From Thiobacillus sp. UBA2487 (GTDB lineage: Bacteria > Pseudomonadota > Gammaproteobacteria > Burkholderiales > Sulfuriferulaceae), in assembly GCA_002341815.1 (NCBI GenBank), contig DDOT01000107.1:1-9643 (forward strand): DNA of 9,643 nt, given 5' to 3'. How positions within the stretch are numbered: position 1 is the stretch's first letter; every line of letters begins with the position of its first letter. The position numbers and the translations under genes are program-made. A model generated the notes under the pieces. That model did no database searches. It was not told where the DNA came from and saw nothing but the letters and a program-made list of their open reading frames with translations. Of this stretch, positions 1-5,855 are shown piece by piece.

Positions 1-1291
1 CCACACCATATACCACGTGGGCACCTGCCATTTCGAGCTTGGCCGACCAGTTGATATTGGCCTCTTCATCGAAGCGGGCCATCAACTCAACCACCACTGT
101 GACTTCTTTGCCAGCCTGTGCCGCTGCAATCAACGCCTCCATCAACATGGAGTCGGTGCCTGTGCGATACACCGTCTGACGAATGGCCAACACCTGTGGG
201 TCAGCCGCAGCGCTGCGGATAAAATCGATAACCGGCTGAAAACTTTGAAACGGATGATGCAACAAGATATCGCCTTTACGGATGGCTGCAAACACATCGT
301 TAGTCTTGCTTAATGCCGCCGGCATCCCCGGTACAAAGTCGGGAAATTTGAGATTAGGGCGATCTACCTGTTCAGGGATTTGCATCAAACGCACCAGATT
401 AACCAGTCCGTTGACCTGATACAAGTCACTGGCCTGCAAACCAAACTGTTCCAACAAAAATTGCGTGGTGGCTGGCGAACAGTTGTCAGCCACTTCCAAA
501 CGCACGGCATCACCAAAATTACGCTGACTCAATTCGCCCTGCAACGCTTCACGTAAATTGGTAATTTCTTCTTCATCAACAAACAGATCAGAGTTACGGG
601 TGACCCGAAATTGATAGCAACCATCCACGGCCATGCCGGCAAACAACTCATTTACATGCGCGTGCAAAATCGAAGACAGAAACACAAATCCATAATCGCA
701 ACCGGCCAACTCGGTCGGCATACGAATGACGCGCGGCAAGGAGCGCGGCGCTTGTACCACCGCCATACGCGAACTGCGACCGAACGCATCACATCCCGAC
801 AATTCCACTGCAAAATTCAGACTCTTATTGAGCACCCGTGGAAACGGATGTGCAGGATCCAAACCGATCGGCGTCAAAACCGGCATCAATTCACGAAAAA
901 AATACGCCCTTACCCAAGCCGCTTGCGCTTCATTCCAATGGTTGCGCCGTAACACGCGAATCCCTTGTTCCATCAGTTGCGGCAAAATTTGCTGATTAAG
1001 AATTTCATATTGGCGATCGACCAGCGCACGAATGCGCGGTTCGATCAACTGCAAGGTTTGGCGGGCCGTTTGTCCATCCGGGCTCAAGGCATGCGGCGAC
1101 AAGGCGGCGCGTTCTTTCAGTCCTGCCACCCGCACTTCGAAAAACTCATCCATATTGCTGCTGACAATGCAAATAAAGCGCAAGCGCTCAAGCAAGGGCA
1201 TCGATTCATCTTGCGCCTGTGCCAATACCCGTTCATTAAACGCTAACAAACTCATTTCACGATTGATAAAATGTTCTTCTGCAGCCATCAT
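1..1291 (-). CDS. ppk1: Polyphosphate kinase PPK1, N-terminal part (runs off left edge)
   Basis: PPK1 reversibly transfers the terminal phosphate of ATP to inorganic polyphosphate through a phosphohistidine intermediate. About 430 codons are visible on the reverse strand with no interruption in the stretches I translated. The N-domain opens with FINREMSLLAFNERVLAQAQ and continues with a segment containing IVSSNMDEFFEVRVAGL, as in the family. Near the edge are ILLHHPFQSF, a TVYRTGTDS segment (Arg about 376) and VVVELMARFDEEANI (Arg about 406), matching the nucleotide and metal binding arginines of E. coli PPK (R375, R405). The sequence ends at HVVYGV, just before the expected GLKxHAK motif with the catalytic histidine, so that residue is not seen. 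The family is about 690 residues, so about 260 are missing. Three in-frame ATGs (1303, 1291, 1288) compete and none has a good Shine-Dalgarno sequence; 1291 is a compromise. The gene is divergent from the CYTH gene. Confidence 0.96.
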   Translation of the reverse strand, partial: MMAAEEHFINREMSLLAFNERVLAQAQDESMPLLERLRFICIVSSNMDEFFEVRVAGLKERAALSPHALSPDGQTARQTLQLIEPRIRALVDRQYEILNQQILPQLMEQGIRVLRRNHWNEAQAAWVRAYFFRELMPVLTPIGLDPAHPFPRVLNKSLNFAVELSGCDAFGRSSRMAVVQAPRSLPRVIRMPTELAGCDYGFVFLSSILHAHVNELFAGMAVDGCYQFRVTRNSDLFVDEEEITNLREALQGELSQRNFGDAVRLEVADNCSPATTQFLLEQFGLQASDLYQVNGLVNLVRLMQIPEQVDRPNLKFPDFVPGMPAALSKTNDVFAAIRKGDILLHHPFQSFQPVIDFIRSAAADPQVLAIRQTVYRTGTDSMLMEALIAAAQAGKEVTVVVELMARFDEEANINWSAKLEMAGAHVVYGV

Positions 1292-1292
1292 T

Positions 1293-1310
1293 ATGTTTAC
1301 CATGTTTACC
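1293..1310. repeat. Tandem 9-base duplication at the ppk1 start
   Basis: ATGTTTACC occurs twice in perfect tandem at 1293-1301 and 1302-1310, in the short divergent space between ppk1 and the CYTH gene. Read on the ppk1 strand, the unit is GGTAAACAT. The junction creates an extra in-frame ATG for ppk1 at 1303, twelve bases upstream of the ATG at 1291. It may be a chance duplication. It could also change start choice or bind a regulator, for which there is no direct evidence. Confidence 0.6.
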
Positions 1311-1338
1311 GTTTCGTTTGCAGCCCCATGCCCAATTC

Positions 1339-1343
1339 AGGAG
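1339..1343 (+). promoter_or_regulatory. Ribosome binding site of the CYTH gene
   Basis: AGGAG lies 6 bases before the ATG at 1350. It decides the start: the reading frame is open far upstream, across the antisense of ppk1, but neither that extension nor the in-frame ATGs at 1293 and 1302 has a comparable site. The CYTH family motif also begins only three residues after the ATG at 1350. Confidence 0.8.
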
Positions 1344-1349
1344 CCTTAC

Positions 1350-1973
1350 ATGCCTGTTGAAATTGAACTCAAACTCAGCATCGCACCCACTGACATCCCA
1401 AAATTATACCGCCATTCCCGACTGAATGCCGCCAAAATACCGCAACTGGCTGATTTGTTTACCATCTATTACGATACGCCCGGTTTGGCATTGATGCAAC
1501 GCCATTGCGCGCTAAGGGTACGCAAGCAGGGTAGTGACTGGATACAAACCTTAAAATGTGGCCAAAGTGGTGCTGATGGGCTCTCCACCTATGCCGAGTG
1601 GGAGGTCACGTTACCGAACCAGCAACCCAACCCGGCCCTGTTTTGCGAAGCAGAGGCCCAAGCATTATTGCCCACCGACGTTGCAAATCAGTTACAAGCC
1701 ATCTTTCGCACCGAATTTCGCCGCCACAGCTGGTTGCTCGACTTTCATGGCAGTCTGATCGAAGTCGCTATTGATGAAGGATCGGTATACAGCGGAGCGC
1801 ACAGCACCCCAATCAGCGAACTTGAACTTGAGCTGAAACAGGGCGATCCAAACCTGCTAAAGATACTGGCGGATCAATTGGCCGATGGCATCCACTTATC
1901 CGCAGAACCCAGAAGCAAAGCAGCCCGTGGCTATGCACTGTATAATACCCAACATTCCTCTTCTTCTGAATAA
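1350..1973 (+). CDS. Stand-alone CYTH domain protein, probable inorganic triphosphatase
   Basis: This is a 207-residue CYTH (CyaB/thiamine triphosphatase) family protein, a tunnel-fold metal-dependent enzyme that hydrolyses triphosphate groups; many bacterial members prefer inorganic tripolyphosphate. The ExExK signature is EIELK at residues 4-8. It is followed by YYDTP (40-44), the basic strand ALRVRKQ (54-60), WIQTLK (64-69), YAEWEV (81-86), IEVAIDEG (137-144), ELELELK (157-163) and SKAARGY (189-195), all expected elements of the tunnel. No signal peptide is seen from this start, so it is probably cytoplasmic. E. coli YgiF joins CYTH to a C-terminal CHAD domain of similar size; here the protein ends after CYTH in a short SSSSE tail. 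It is the first gene of a four-gene run and is divergent from ppk1, which fits a role in short-chain polyphosphate turnover. The substrate is inferred; adenylate cyclase or thiamine triphosphatase activity cannot be excluded. Confidence 0.9.
   Translation: MPVEIELKLSIAPTDIPKLYRHSRLNAAKIPQLADLFTIYYDTPGLALMQRHCALRVRKQGSDWIQTLKCGQSGADGLSTYAEWEVTLPNQQPNPALFCEAEAQALLPTDVANQLQAIFRTEFRRHSWLLDFHGSLIEVAIDEGSVYSGAHSTPISELELELKQGDPNLLKILADQLADGIHLSAEPRSKAARGYALYNTQHSSSSE
1941..1946 (+). promoter_or_regulatory. Possible internal -10 element upstream of sixA
   Basis: A perfect TATAAT lies inside the end of the CYTH gene, 32 bases before the sixA ATG. No recognisable -35 hexamer stands 16-18 bases upstream (the bases there read AAAGCAGC), so this may simply be the codons for Leu-Tyr-Asn-Thr. 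It is listed as a weak candidate for a secondary promoter. Confidence 0.2.
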
Positions 1974-1978
1974 GCATC

Positions 1979-2431
1979 ATGGATCTTGTGTTATGGCGCC
2001 ACGCCGATGCCGCCGATGGTGAACCGGATTTACAGCGCGCGCTAACCGCCAAAGGCATACGACAAGCGCAAGCCATGGCCGGCTGGTTAAACCAGCGACT
2101 GCCCGACGAAACCCGTATATTGGTCAGCCCGGCGAGACGCGCCCAGCAAACCGCAGAGGCGCTGGAGCGTTCGTTTCGCACGCTTAACGAACTGACCCCG
2201 AATGCCGATGCCATGTCGATTTTATTGGCTGCCGGCTGGCCGGACGCCAGCGGCACCGTCTTGTTGATTGGCCACCAACCCTACTTGGGGCATGCCGCAA
2301 TGTTATTGCTAACCGGTACGGAACGTGATTTTGCCATCAAAAAAGGCGGCGTGGTCTGGATCAGCAATCGGGTTCGCCAAGAGCGATCACAAAACATACT
2401 GCGCGCTGTCATTTCAGCGGAACTGCTCTGA
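1979..2431 (+). CDS. sixA: Phosphohistidine phosphatase SixA
   Basis: This 150-residue protein is a small member of the histidine phosphatase (phosphoglycerate mutase-like) superfamily of the SixA type, which removes phosphate from phosphohistidine, in E. coli from proteins such as the His-kinase ArcB or NPr. The RHG-type motif is WRHADA, with the nucleophile His8 between Arg7 and Ala9. LTAKGIRQAQ (residues 22-31) is typical of the family. The conserved SPARRAQQTAEAL (50-62) carries the second phosphate-pocket arginine, and GHQP with His99 is the second catalytic histidine. No signal peptide is visible, so it is cytoplasmic. The ATG follows the CYTH stop by 5 bases without a clear ribosome binding site, so translation is probably coupled. 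Its place beside ppk1, whose product forms a phosphohistidine intermediate, is suggestive, but the target is unknown. Confidence 0.92.
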   Translation: MDLVLWRHADAADGEPDLQRALTAKGIRQAQAMAGWLNQRLPDETRILVSPARRAQQTAEALERSFRTLNELTPNADAMSILLAAGWPDASGTVLLIGHQPYLGHAAMLLLTGTERDFAIKKGGVVWISNRVRQERSQNILRAVISAELL

Positions 2432-2434
2432 ATC

Positions 2435-2881
2435 ATGCCCTATAAACGCCCGGAATCTGTACTGGTGATTATTCATACCCTGCAAGATGATGTGCTGCTA
2501 TTAGAGCGCGCCGATCATCCTGGATGGTGGCAATCGGTAACCGGCAGCCTGGAAGCCGATGAAACGCCTCTGAGCGCCGCCCGACGCGAAACCGGGGAAG
2601 AAACCGGCATTGACGCTGCACCAGACCAATTCTGTGATTGGCACGAACACAATATATGGGACATTTATCCGTGTTTTCGTCACCGTTATCCGCCCGACAT
2701 CACACAAAACACGGAACACATCTTCAGCCTGCTGATCCCGCAACAGGTTAGCATCACGCTCGCACCCAACGAGCATCTGCGCTATCGTTGGGTTACGTTG
2801 GCTCACGCAGCGCAAGACTGTTTTTCACCCACCAATCAAGCCGCTATTCAGCGACTTGCGGAGCATACTTACCATGATTGA
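2435..2881 (+). CDS. nudB: Dihydroneopterin triphosphate diphosphatase NudB
   Basis: NudB is the Nudix hydrolase that removes pyrophosphate from dihydroneopterin triphosphate, an early step of folate synthesis after GTP cyclohydrolase I. The protein has 148 residues, the usual length. It starts with YKRPESVLVII, followed by WWQSVTGSLE, close to the E. coli sequence as I recall it. The Nudix box is intact at residues 37-59 (Gly37, Glu43, then RETGEETGI at 51-59), giving the metal-binding glutamates. FRHRYPPDITQNTEH further on is diagnostic for NudB rather than a generic Nudix enzyme. The start lies 3 bases after the sixA stop, and the last 8 bases overlap the next gene. In enterobacteria nudB sits next to aspS; here it is grouped with sixA, so the placement reflects transcriptional convenience or a shared phosphate theme rather than a folate operon. 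Confidence 0.95.
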   Translation: MPYKRPESVLVIIHTLQDDVLLLERADHPGWWQSVTGSLEADETPLSAARRETGEETGIDAAPDQFCDWHEHNIWDIYPCFRHRYPPDITQNTEHIFSLLIPQQVSITLAPNEHLRYRWVTLAHAAQDCFSPTNQAAIQRLAEHTYHD

Positions 2882-3227
2882 TATCCAACTCGACAACCAG
2901 ACCGTCCGGGCAACTGCAGGCGGAGAAGTTTCCCTGGCCGATTATCAGGCGCTAGAAGAAGCCCTGCTGCACGGGCTGCAATTTGAAGGCACCTTGAATG
3001 TATTGATTGACTTGCGCGACATGCTGGGTTACTCAGTCGATGTGGCGTGGGAAGACATCAAATTCACCCGCAAACACCGTTATGAATTCAACCGCATCGC
3101 CATCGTCACCACCAGCCAATGGATGACATGGAGCGCCCTGTTCTCTCGCCTGTTTATCGATGCAGATATTGAGGTCTTCGAAGACATCGCATCCGCAGAA
3201 GGCTGGCTGGCAAGCGAGGCATCATAA
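2874..3227 (+). CDS. SpoIIAA/STAS-like small protein (DUF3478 type)
   Basis: The 117-residue product resembles the SpoIIAA-like family (PF11964 type), small alpha/beta proteins with a STAS/SEC14-like fold and no known enzymatic activity. Seen here are an N-terminal beta strand region, TLNVLIDLRDM (residues 40-50) as the central strand, KFTRKHRYEFNRIAIVTT (63-80) as helix and strand, and the C-terminal IEVFEDIASAEGWLA (99-113), a typical family ending. There is no signal peptide or transmembrane segment. I chose the ATG at 2874, which overlaps the nudB stop by 8 bases and has a weak CGGAG 10 bases upstream; a TTG at 2856 would add six residues. It is the last gene of the run, so it is probably co-translated with NudB. 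Its function is unknown; a binding or regulatory role is only a guess from the fold. Confidence 0.82.
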   Translation: MIDIQLDNQTVRATAGGEVSLADYQALEEALLHGLQFEGTLNVLIDLRDMLGYSVDVAWEDIKFTRKHRYEFNRIAIVTTSQWMTWSALFSRLFIDADIEVFEDIASAEGWLASEAS

Positions 3228-3330
3228 GGTTGTCGAATCTCCGCGATATGCGGTTGTGTAGCGTGCGAACCGACAATCTTATCGATTCACACGCTACCAG
3301 TGGCGCAGACCACATCACGTCTGTCACCCG
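3228..3330. other. Convergent intergenic region with several small inverted repeats
   Basis: This is the only gap of note in the window, between the two convergent blocks. Besides the main hairpin it holds CCGC/GCGG around a 5-base loop (3241-3253), CAGAC/GTCTG around an 8-base loop (3306-3323), and GGTTGTCG (3228-3235), which can pair with CGACAATC (3271-3278) in the loop of the main hairpin. I see no open reading frame, promoter or tRNA in it. Confidence 0.6.
3258..3297. terminator. Convergent intergenic hairpin, possible terminator
   Basis: The inverted repeat has arms at 3258-3271 and 3284-3297 with a 12-base loop. Read on the reverse strand (downstream of glgP) all 14 positions pair, two of them as G-U wobbles; read on the forward strand, the same two positions become mismatches. 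It begins 34 bases beyond the glgP stop and 31 bases beyond the STAS gene stop, a fitting place for a terminator. Neither side has the U-tract of a classical intrinsic terminator, so it may instead stabilise the 3' end of the glgP messenger or be a dispersed palindromic repeat. Confidence 0.5.
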
Positions 3331-5829
3331 TTAATCCTGCGGCAAGGGGGTTAACTTCCAGATGTCACGGTTGTATTCGGCAATGGTACGATCACTGGAG
3401 AAAAACCCGCTGCTGGCGGTATTAAGAATACTCATGCGGGTCCAGCACTCGGTATCCATCCACGCTTTTGCCACCTCATGCTGGGCATCGACATAACTGC
3501 GAAAGTCTGCCAACACCATCCATGGATCAGCCGGGCTCAAAATAGCATCGATCAACGGATTGAACAAGCCCGGCTCGCTCAGGCTGAAATGCCCGCCACG
3601 CAGCAACTCGATCACCGCATGCAAATCGGCATCTTGCGTCACGATATCCCAAGGATGATAGTCGTGGCGCAATGACTCCACCTGTTCCGCACGCAAGCCA
3701 AACAGGAAGAAGTTGTCATCGCCCACCGCCTCCAAAATCTCGATGTTGGCACCATCGTACGTGCCAATGGTCACTGCACCATTCATCATGAATTTCATGT
3801 TGCCGGTACCGGAAGCTTCTTTGCCAGCGGTTGAAATCTGTTCTGACAAATCACTGGCAGGTGCAATCACCTCCATGCTGGACACGCGGTAGTTAGGTAA
3901 AAACGCCACCTTGAGCCGACCATCAATATCGTCATCATTGTTGACCACATCCGCCACATTATTGATCAGCTTGATAATCAGCTTGGCCATGCGATAGCCC
4001 GGTGCGGCTTTACCGCCAATCAACACGCAACGGTTGACAATGCCATCCAGGTGTCCATGTTTGATGCGCAAGTATAAATAAACAATATGCAGCACATTCA
4101 ACAATTGCCGTTTATATTCATGAATACGTTTGACCTGCACATCAAACAAGGCGGTTGGGTTAAACGTCACCCCACACTCAGCTTCCACCATGGCAGCCAG
4201 TCTTTGCTTGTTCGCCAGTTTGACATCACGCCAACGCTGGTGAAATTCATCATGCCCGGCTTGTGCAAACGGTTTGAGCGCGGCTATTTTTTCCAGATCC
4301 CCCACCCAACTGTCACCAATGGCTTCCGATATCAATGCGGTCATGCCGGGATTGGCATGCGCTACCCAGCGGCGTGGCGTCACCCCATTGGTTTTGTTAT
4401 TAAATTTCTCCGGCCACATTTGATAGAAATCATGAAACAACCCATCGCGCAGCAGTTGCGAATGCAATGCCGCCACGCCATTCACCGAACAACTGCCGAC
4501 AATGGCCAACCATGCCATACGCACAAAGCGGGTTGGTCCTTCTTCGATAATCGACATACGCCGCAAACGTTCGGAATCACCCGGCCACTTCATGGATACC
4601 TGGCGCAAAAATCTGGCGTTGATTTCATAAATAATTTCCAGCAAGCGCGGCAGCAAGCGTTCAAACAAGTGAACGGGCCATTTTTCCAGCGCTTCCGGCA
4701 ACAGCGTATGGTTGGTATAGGCCATACAAGACACGGTTACGTGCCAGGCCTTTTCCCAAACCACATTTTGCTCATCCACCAAAATGCGCATCAACTCGGC
4801 AACCGCAATCGTAGGGTGGGTATCATTCATCTGAAACAGATTTTCTTGCTGAAAACGTTCCAGATTGAAATCGCTGTGTCGCATGGAAACGCGAATGGCA
4901 TCTTTCAAGCTGGCGGACGCCAAAAAATACTGCTGGCGCAAACGCAATTCCTTGCCGTTTTCACTGCTGTCATTCGGGTACAGCACCATGGAAATATCTT
5001 CGGCCTGATTTTTGGATTGCACCGCTTCGCTGTAACTGCCGGCATTGAATTCTGCCAGATTGAATTCATCGGTAGCAGCGGCTTTCCATAACCGCAAGGT
5101 ATTGATATTGCGTGTGCGGTAACCGCTAACCGGCATATCAAACGGAATGGCAACCACATCGTTTTGACTCACCCAGCGCACGCGGGCATGGCCATGCTCA
5201 TCCGAATAATGCTCGGTATAGCCGCCAAACTTGATGATCTGGCTGTATTCAATGCGCTCCACTTCCCATGGGTTACCGTTTTGCAGCCATAAATCGGCCG
5301 CCTCTTTCTGAAAACCATTGTCGATATATTGGCGGAACATGCCGTACTGGTAACGAATGCCATACCCCATCACGGGCAGGTTCATGCTGGCGCAACTGTC
5401 CATAAAACAAGCGGCCAGACGACCCAAGCCGCCGTTCCCCAATCCGGCGTCCGGTTCATCTTCTGCCACTTCTTCCAGTTTTTCACTAAAATCGAGCATG
5501 GCTTGTGCGGCAGCGCCTTGCAAATCCATGTTTAACAAGTGATTGCTTAATGCCCGGCCGATCAAAAACTCCATCGACATATAATACGTACGACGCACCC
5601 CCGGTTCCCATTGCTTGTTCCAGGTATAACGCCAATCCGCCATCAAGCGATCACGCACCGTATTCGCCAGTGCTTCATACAAATAAATCGACGCGCAGCC
5701 ATGAAAGCGCCCCAAGCGATACCAAAGATAGTGGCGAAAGTCACGCCCCAGCGATGCCGCATCGCAGGGTAACGGCTCCAGTTTGAACGGTTTGTAAGTT
5801 TGCGGGGCGTATTTACCGGTTTTCATCAT
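3331..5829 (-). CDS. glgP: Glycogen/maltodextrin phosphorylase GlgP
   Basis: GlgP releases glucose-1-phosphate from the non-reducing ends of glycogen using phosphate and pyridoxal phosphate (PLP). The 832-residue protein is full length for the bacterial family (about 800-840). Family motifs in order are YYMSMEFLIGR (residues 82-92), DAGLGNGGLGRLAACFMDS (127-145), QMNDTHPTIAVAELMR (333-348), KFNNKTNGVTPRRW (475-488), DVQVKRIHEYKRQLLN (563-578) and EASGTGNMKF (671-680), in which Lys679 is the residue expected to bind PLP. DGANIEI follows at 692-698. There is no signal peptide. The first two codons are both ATG (5829, 5826). The ribosome binding site GAGGA at 5833-5837 lies only 3 bases from the first and 6 from the second, so translation may begin at the second. 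It is the last gene of the glgB-glgA-glgP run. Whether it prefers glycogen or maltodextrin cannot be told from sequence alone. Confidence 0.97.
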   Translation of the reverse strand: MMKTGKYAPQTYKPFKLEPLPCDAASLGRDFRHYLWYRLGRFHGCASIYLYEALANTVRDRLMADWRYTWNKQWEPGVRRTYYMSMEFLIGRALSNHLLNMDLQGAAAQAMLDFSEKLEEVAEDEPDAGLGNGGLGRLAACFMDSCASMNLPVMGYGIRYQYGMFRQYIDNGFQKEAADLWLQNGNPWEVERIEYSQIIKFGGYTEHYSDEHGHARVRWVSQNDVVAIPFDMPVSGYRTRNINTLRLWKAAATDEFNLAEFNAGSYSEAVQSKNQAEDISMVLYPNDSSENGKELRLRQQYFLASASLKDAIRVSMRHSDFNLERFQQENLFQMNDTHPTIAVAELMRILVDEQNVVWEKAWHVTVSCMAYTNHTLLPEALEKWPVHLFERLLPRLLEIIYEINARFLRQVSMKWPGDSERLRRMSIIEEGPTRFVRMAWLAIVGSCSVNGVAALHSQLLRDGLFHDFYQMWPEKFNNKTNGVTPRRWVAHANPGMTALISEAIGDSWVGDLEKIAALKPFAQAGHDEFHQRWRDVKLANKQRLAAMVEAECGVTFNPTALFDVQVKRIHEYKRQLLNVLHIVYLYLRIKHGHLDGIVNRCVLIGGKAAPGYRMAKLIIKLINNVADVVNNDDDIDGRLKVAFLPNYRVSSMEVIAPASDLSEQISTAGKEASGTGNMKFMMNGAVTIGTYDGANIEILEAVGDDNFFLFGLRAEQVESLRHDYHPWDIVTQDADLHAVIELLRGGHFSLSEPGLFNPLIDAILSPADPWMVLADFRSYVDAQHEVAKAWMDTECWTRMSILNTASSGFFSSDRTIAEYNRDIWKLTPLPQD

Positions 5830-5832
5830 TAA

Positions 5833-5837
5833 TCCTC
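5833..5837 (-). promoter_or_regulatory. Ribosome binding site of glgP
   Basis: GAGGA on the reverse strand lies in the 26-base space between glgA and glgP. It is 3 bases from the ATG at 5829 and 6 bases from the adjacent in-frame ATG at 5826, so the spacing favours the second Met codon. Confidence 0.6.
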
Positions 5838-5855
5838 ATCGATAGTTTGTCTGTT

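Noticed and set aside
17..995. Forward open frames of 79-113 codons in the first kilobase
   Set aside because: They mirror the ppk1 reading frame, whose reverse-strand translation has clear PPK1 motifs; their own translations show no known domain.
1032..1349. Upstream extension of the CYTH reading frame
   Set aside because: It is antisense to the ppk1 N-terminal coding region. The ATG at 1350 has AGGAG at proper spacing and the family motif starts right after it.
1293..1349. Possible signal-peptide-like start for the CYTH protein at 1293 (MFTMFTVSFAAP)
   Set aside because: It lacks a ribosome binding site, lacks a basic residue before the hydrophobic stretch, and comes from the tandem repeat; the start at 1350 is far better supported.
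3306..3323. CAGAC/GTCTG inverted repeat as a terminator
   Set aside because: Only five base pairs with an 8-base loop and no U-tract; too weak to call on its own.
4087..5091. Long forward open frame of 334 codons opposite glgP
   Set aside because: It lies wholly antisense to a phosphorylase gene with intact motifs, and its translation is His/Arg/Gln-rich with no recognisable domain, as expected for a shadow frame.
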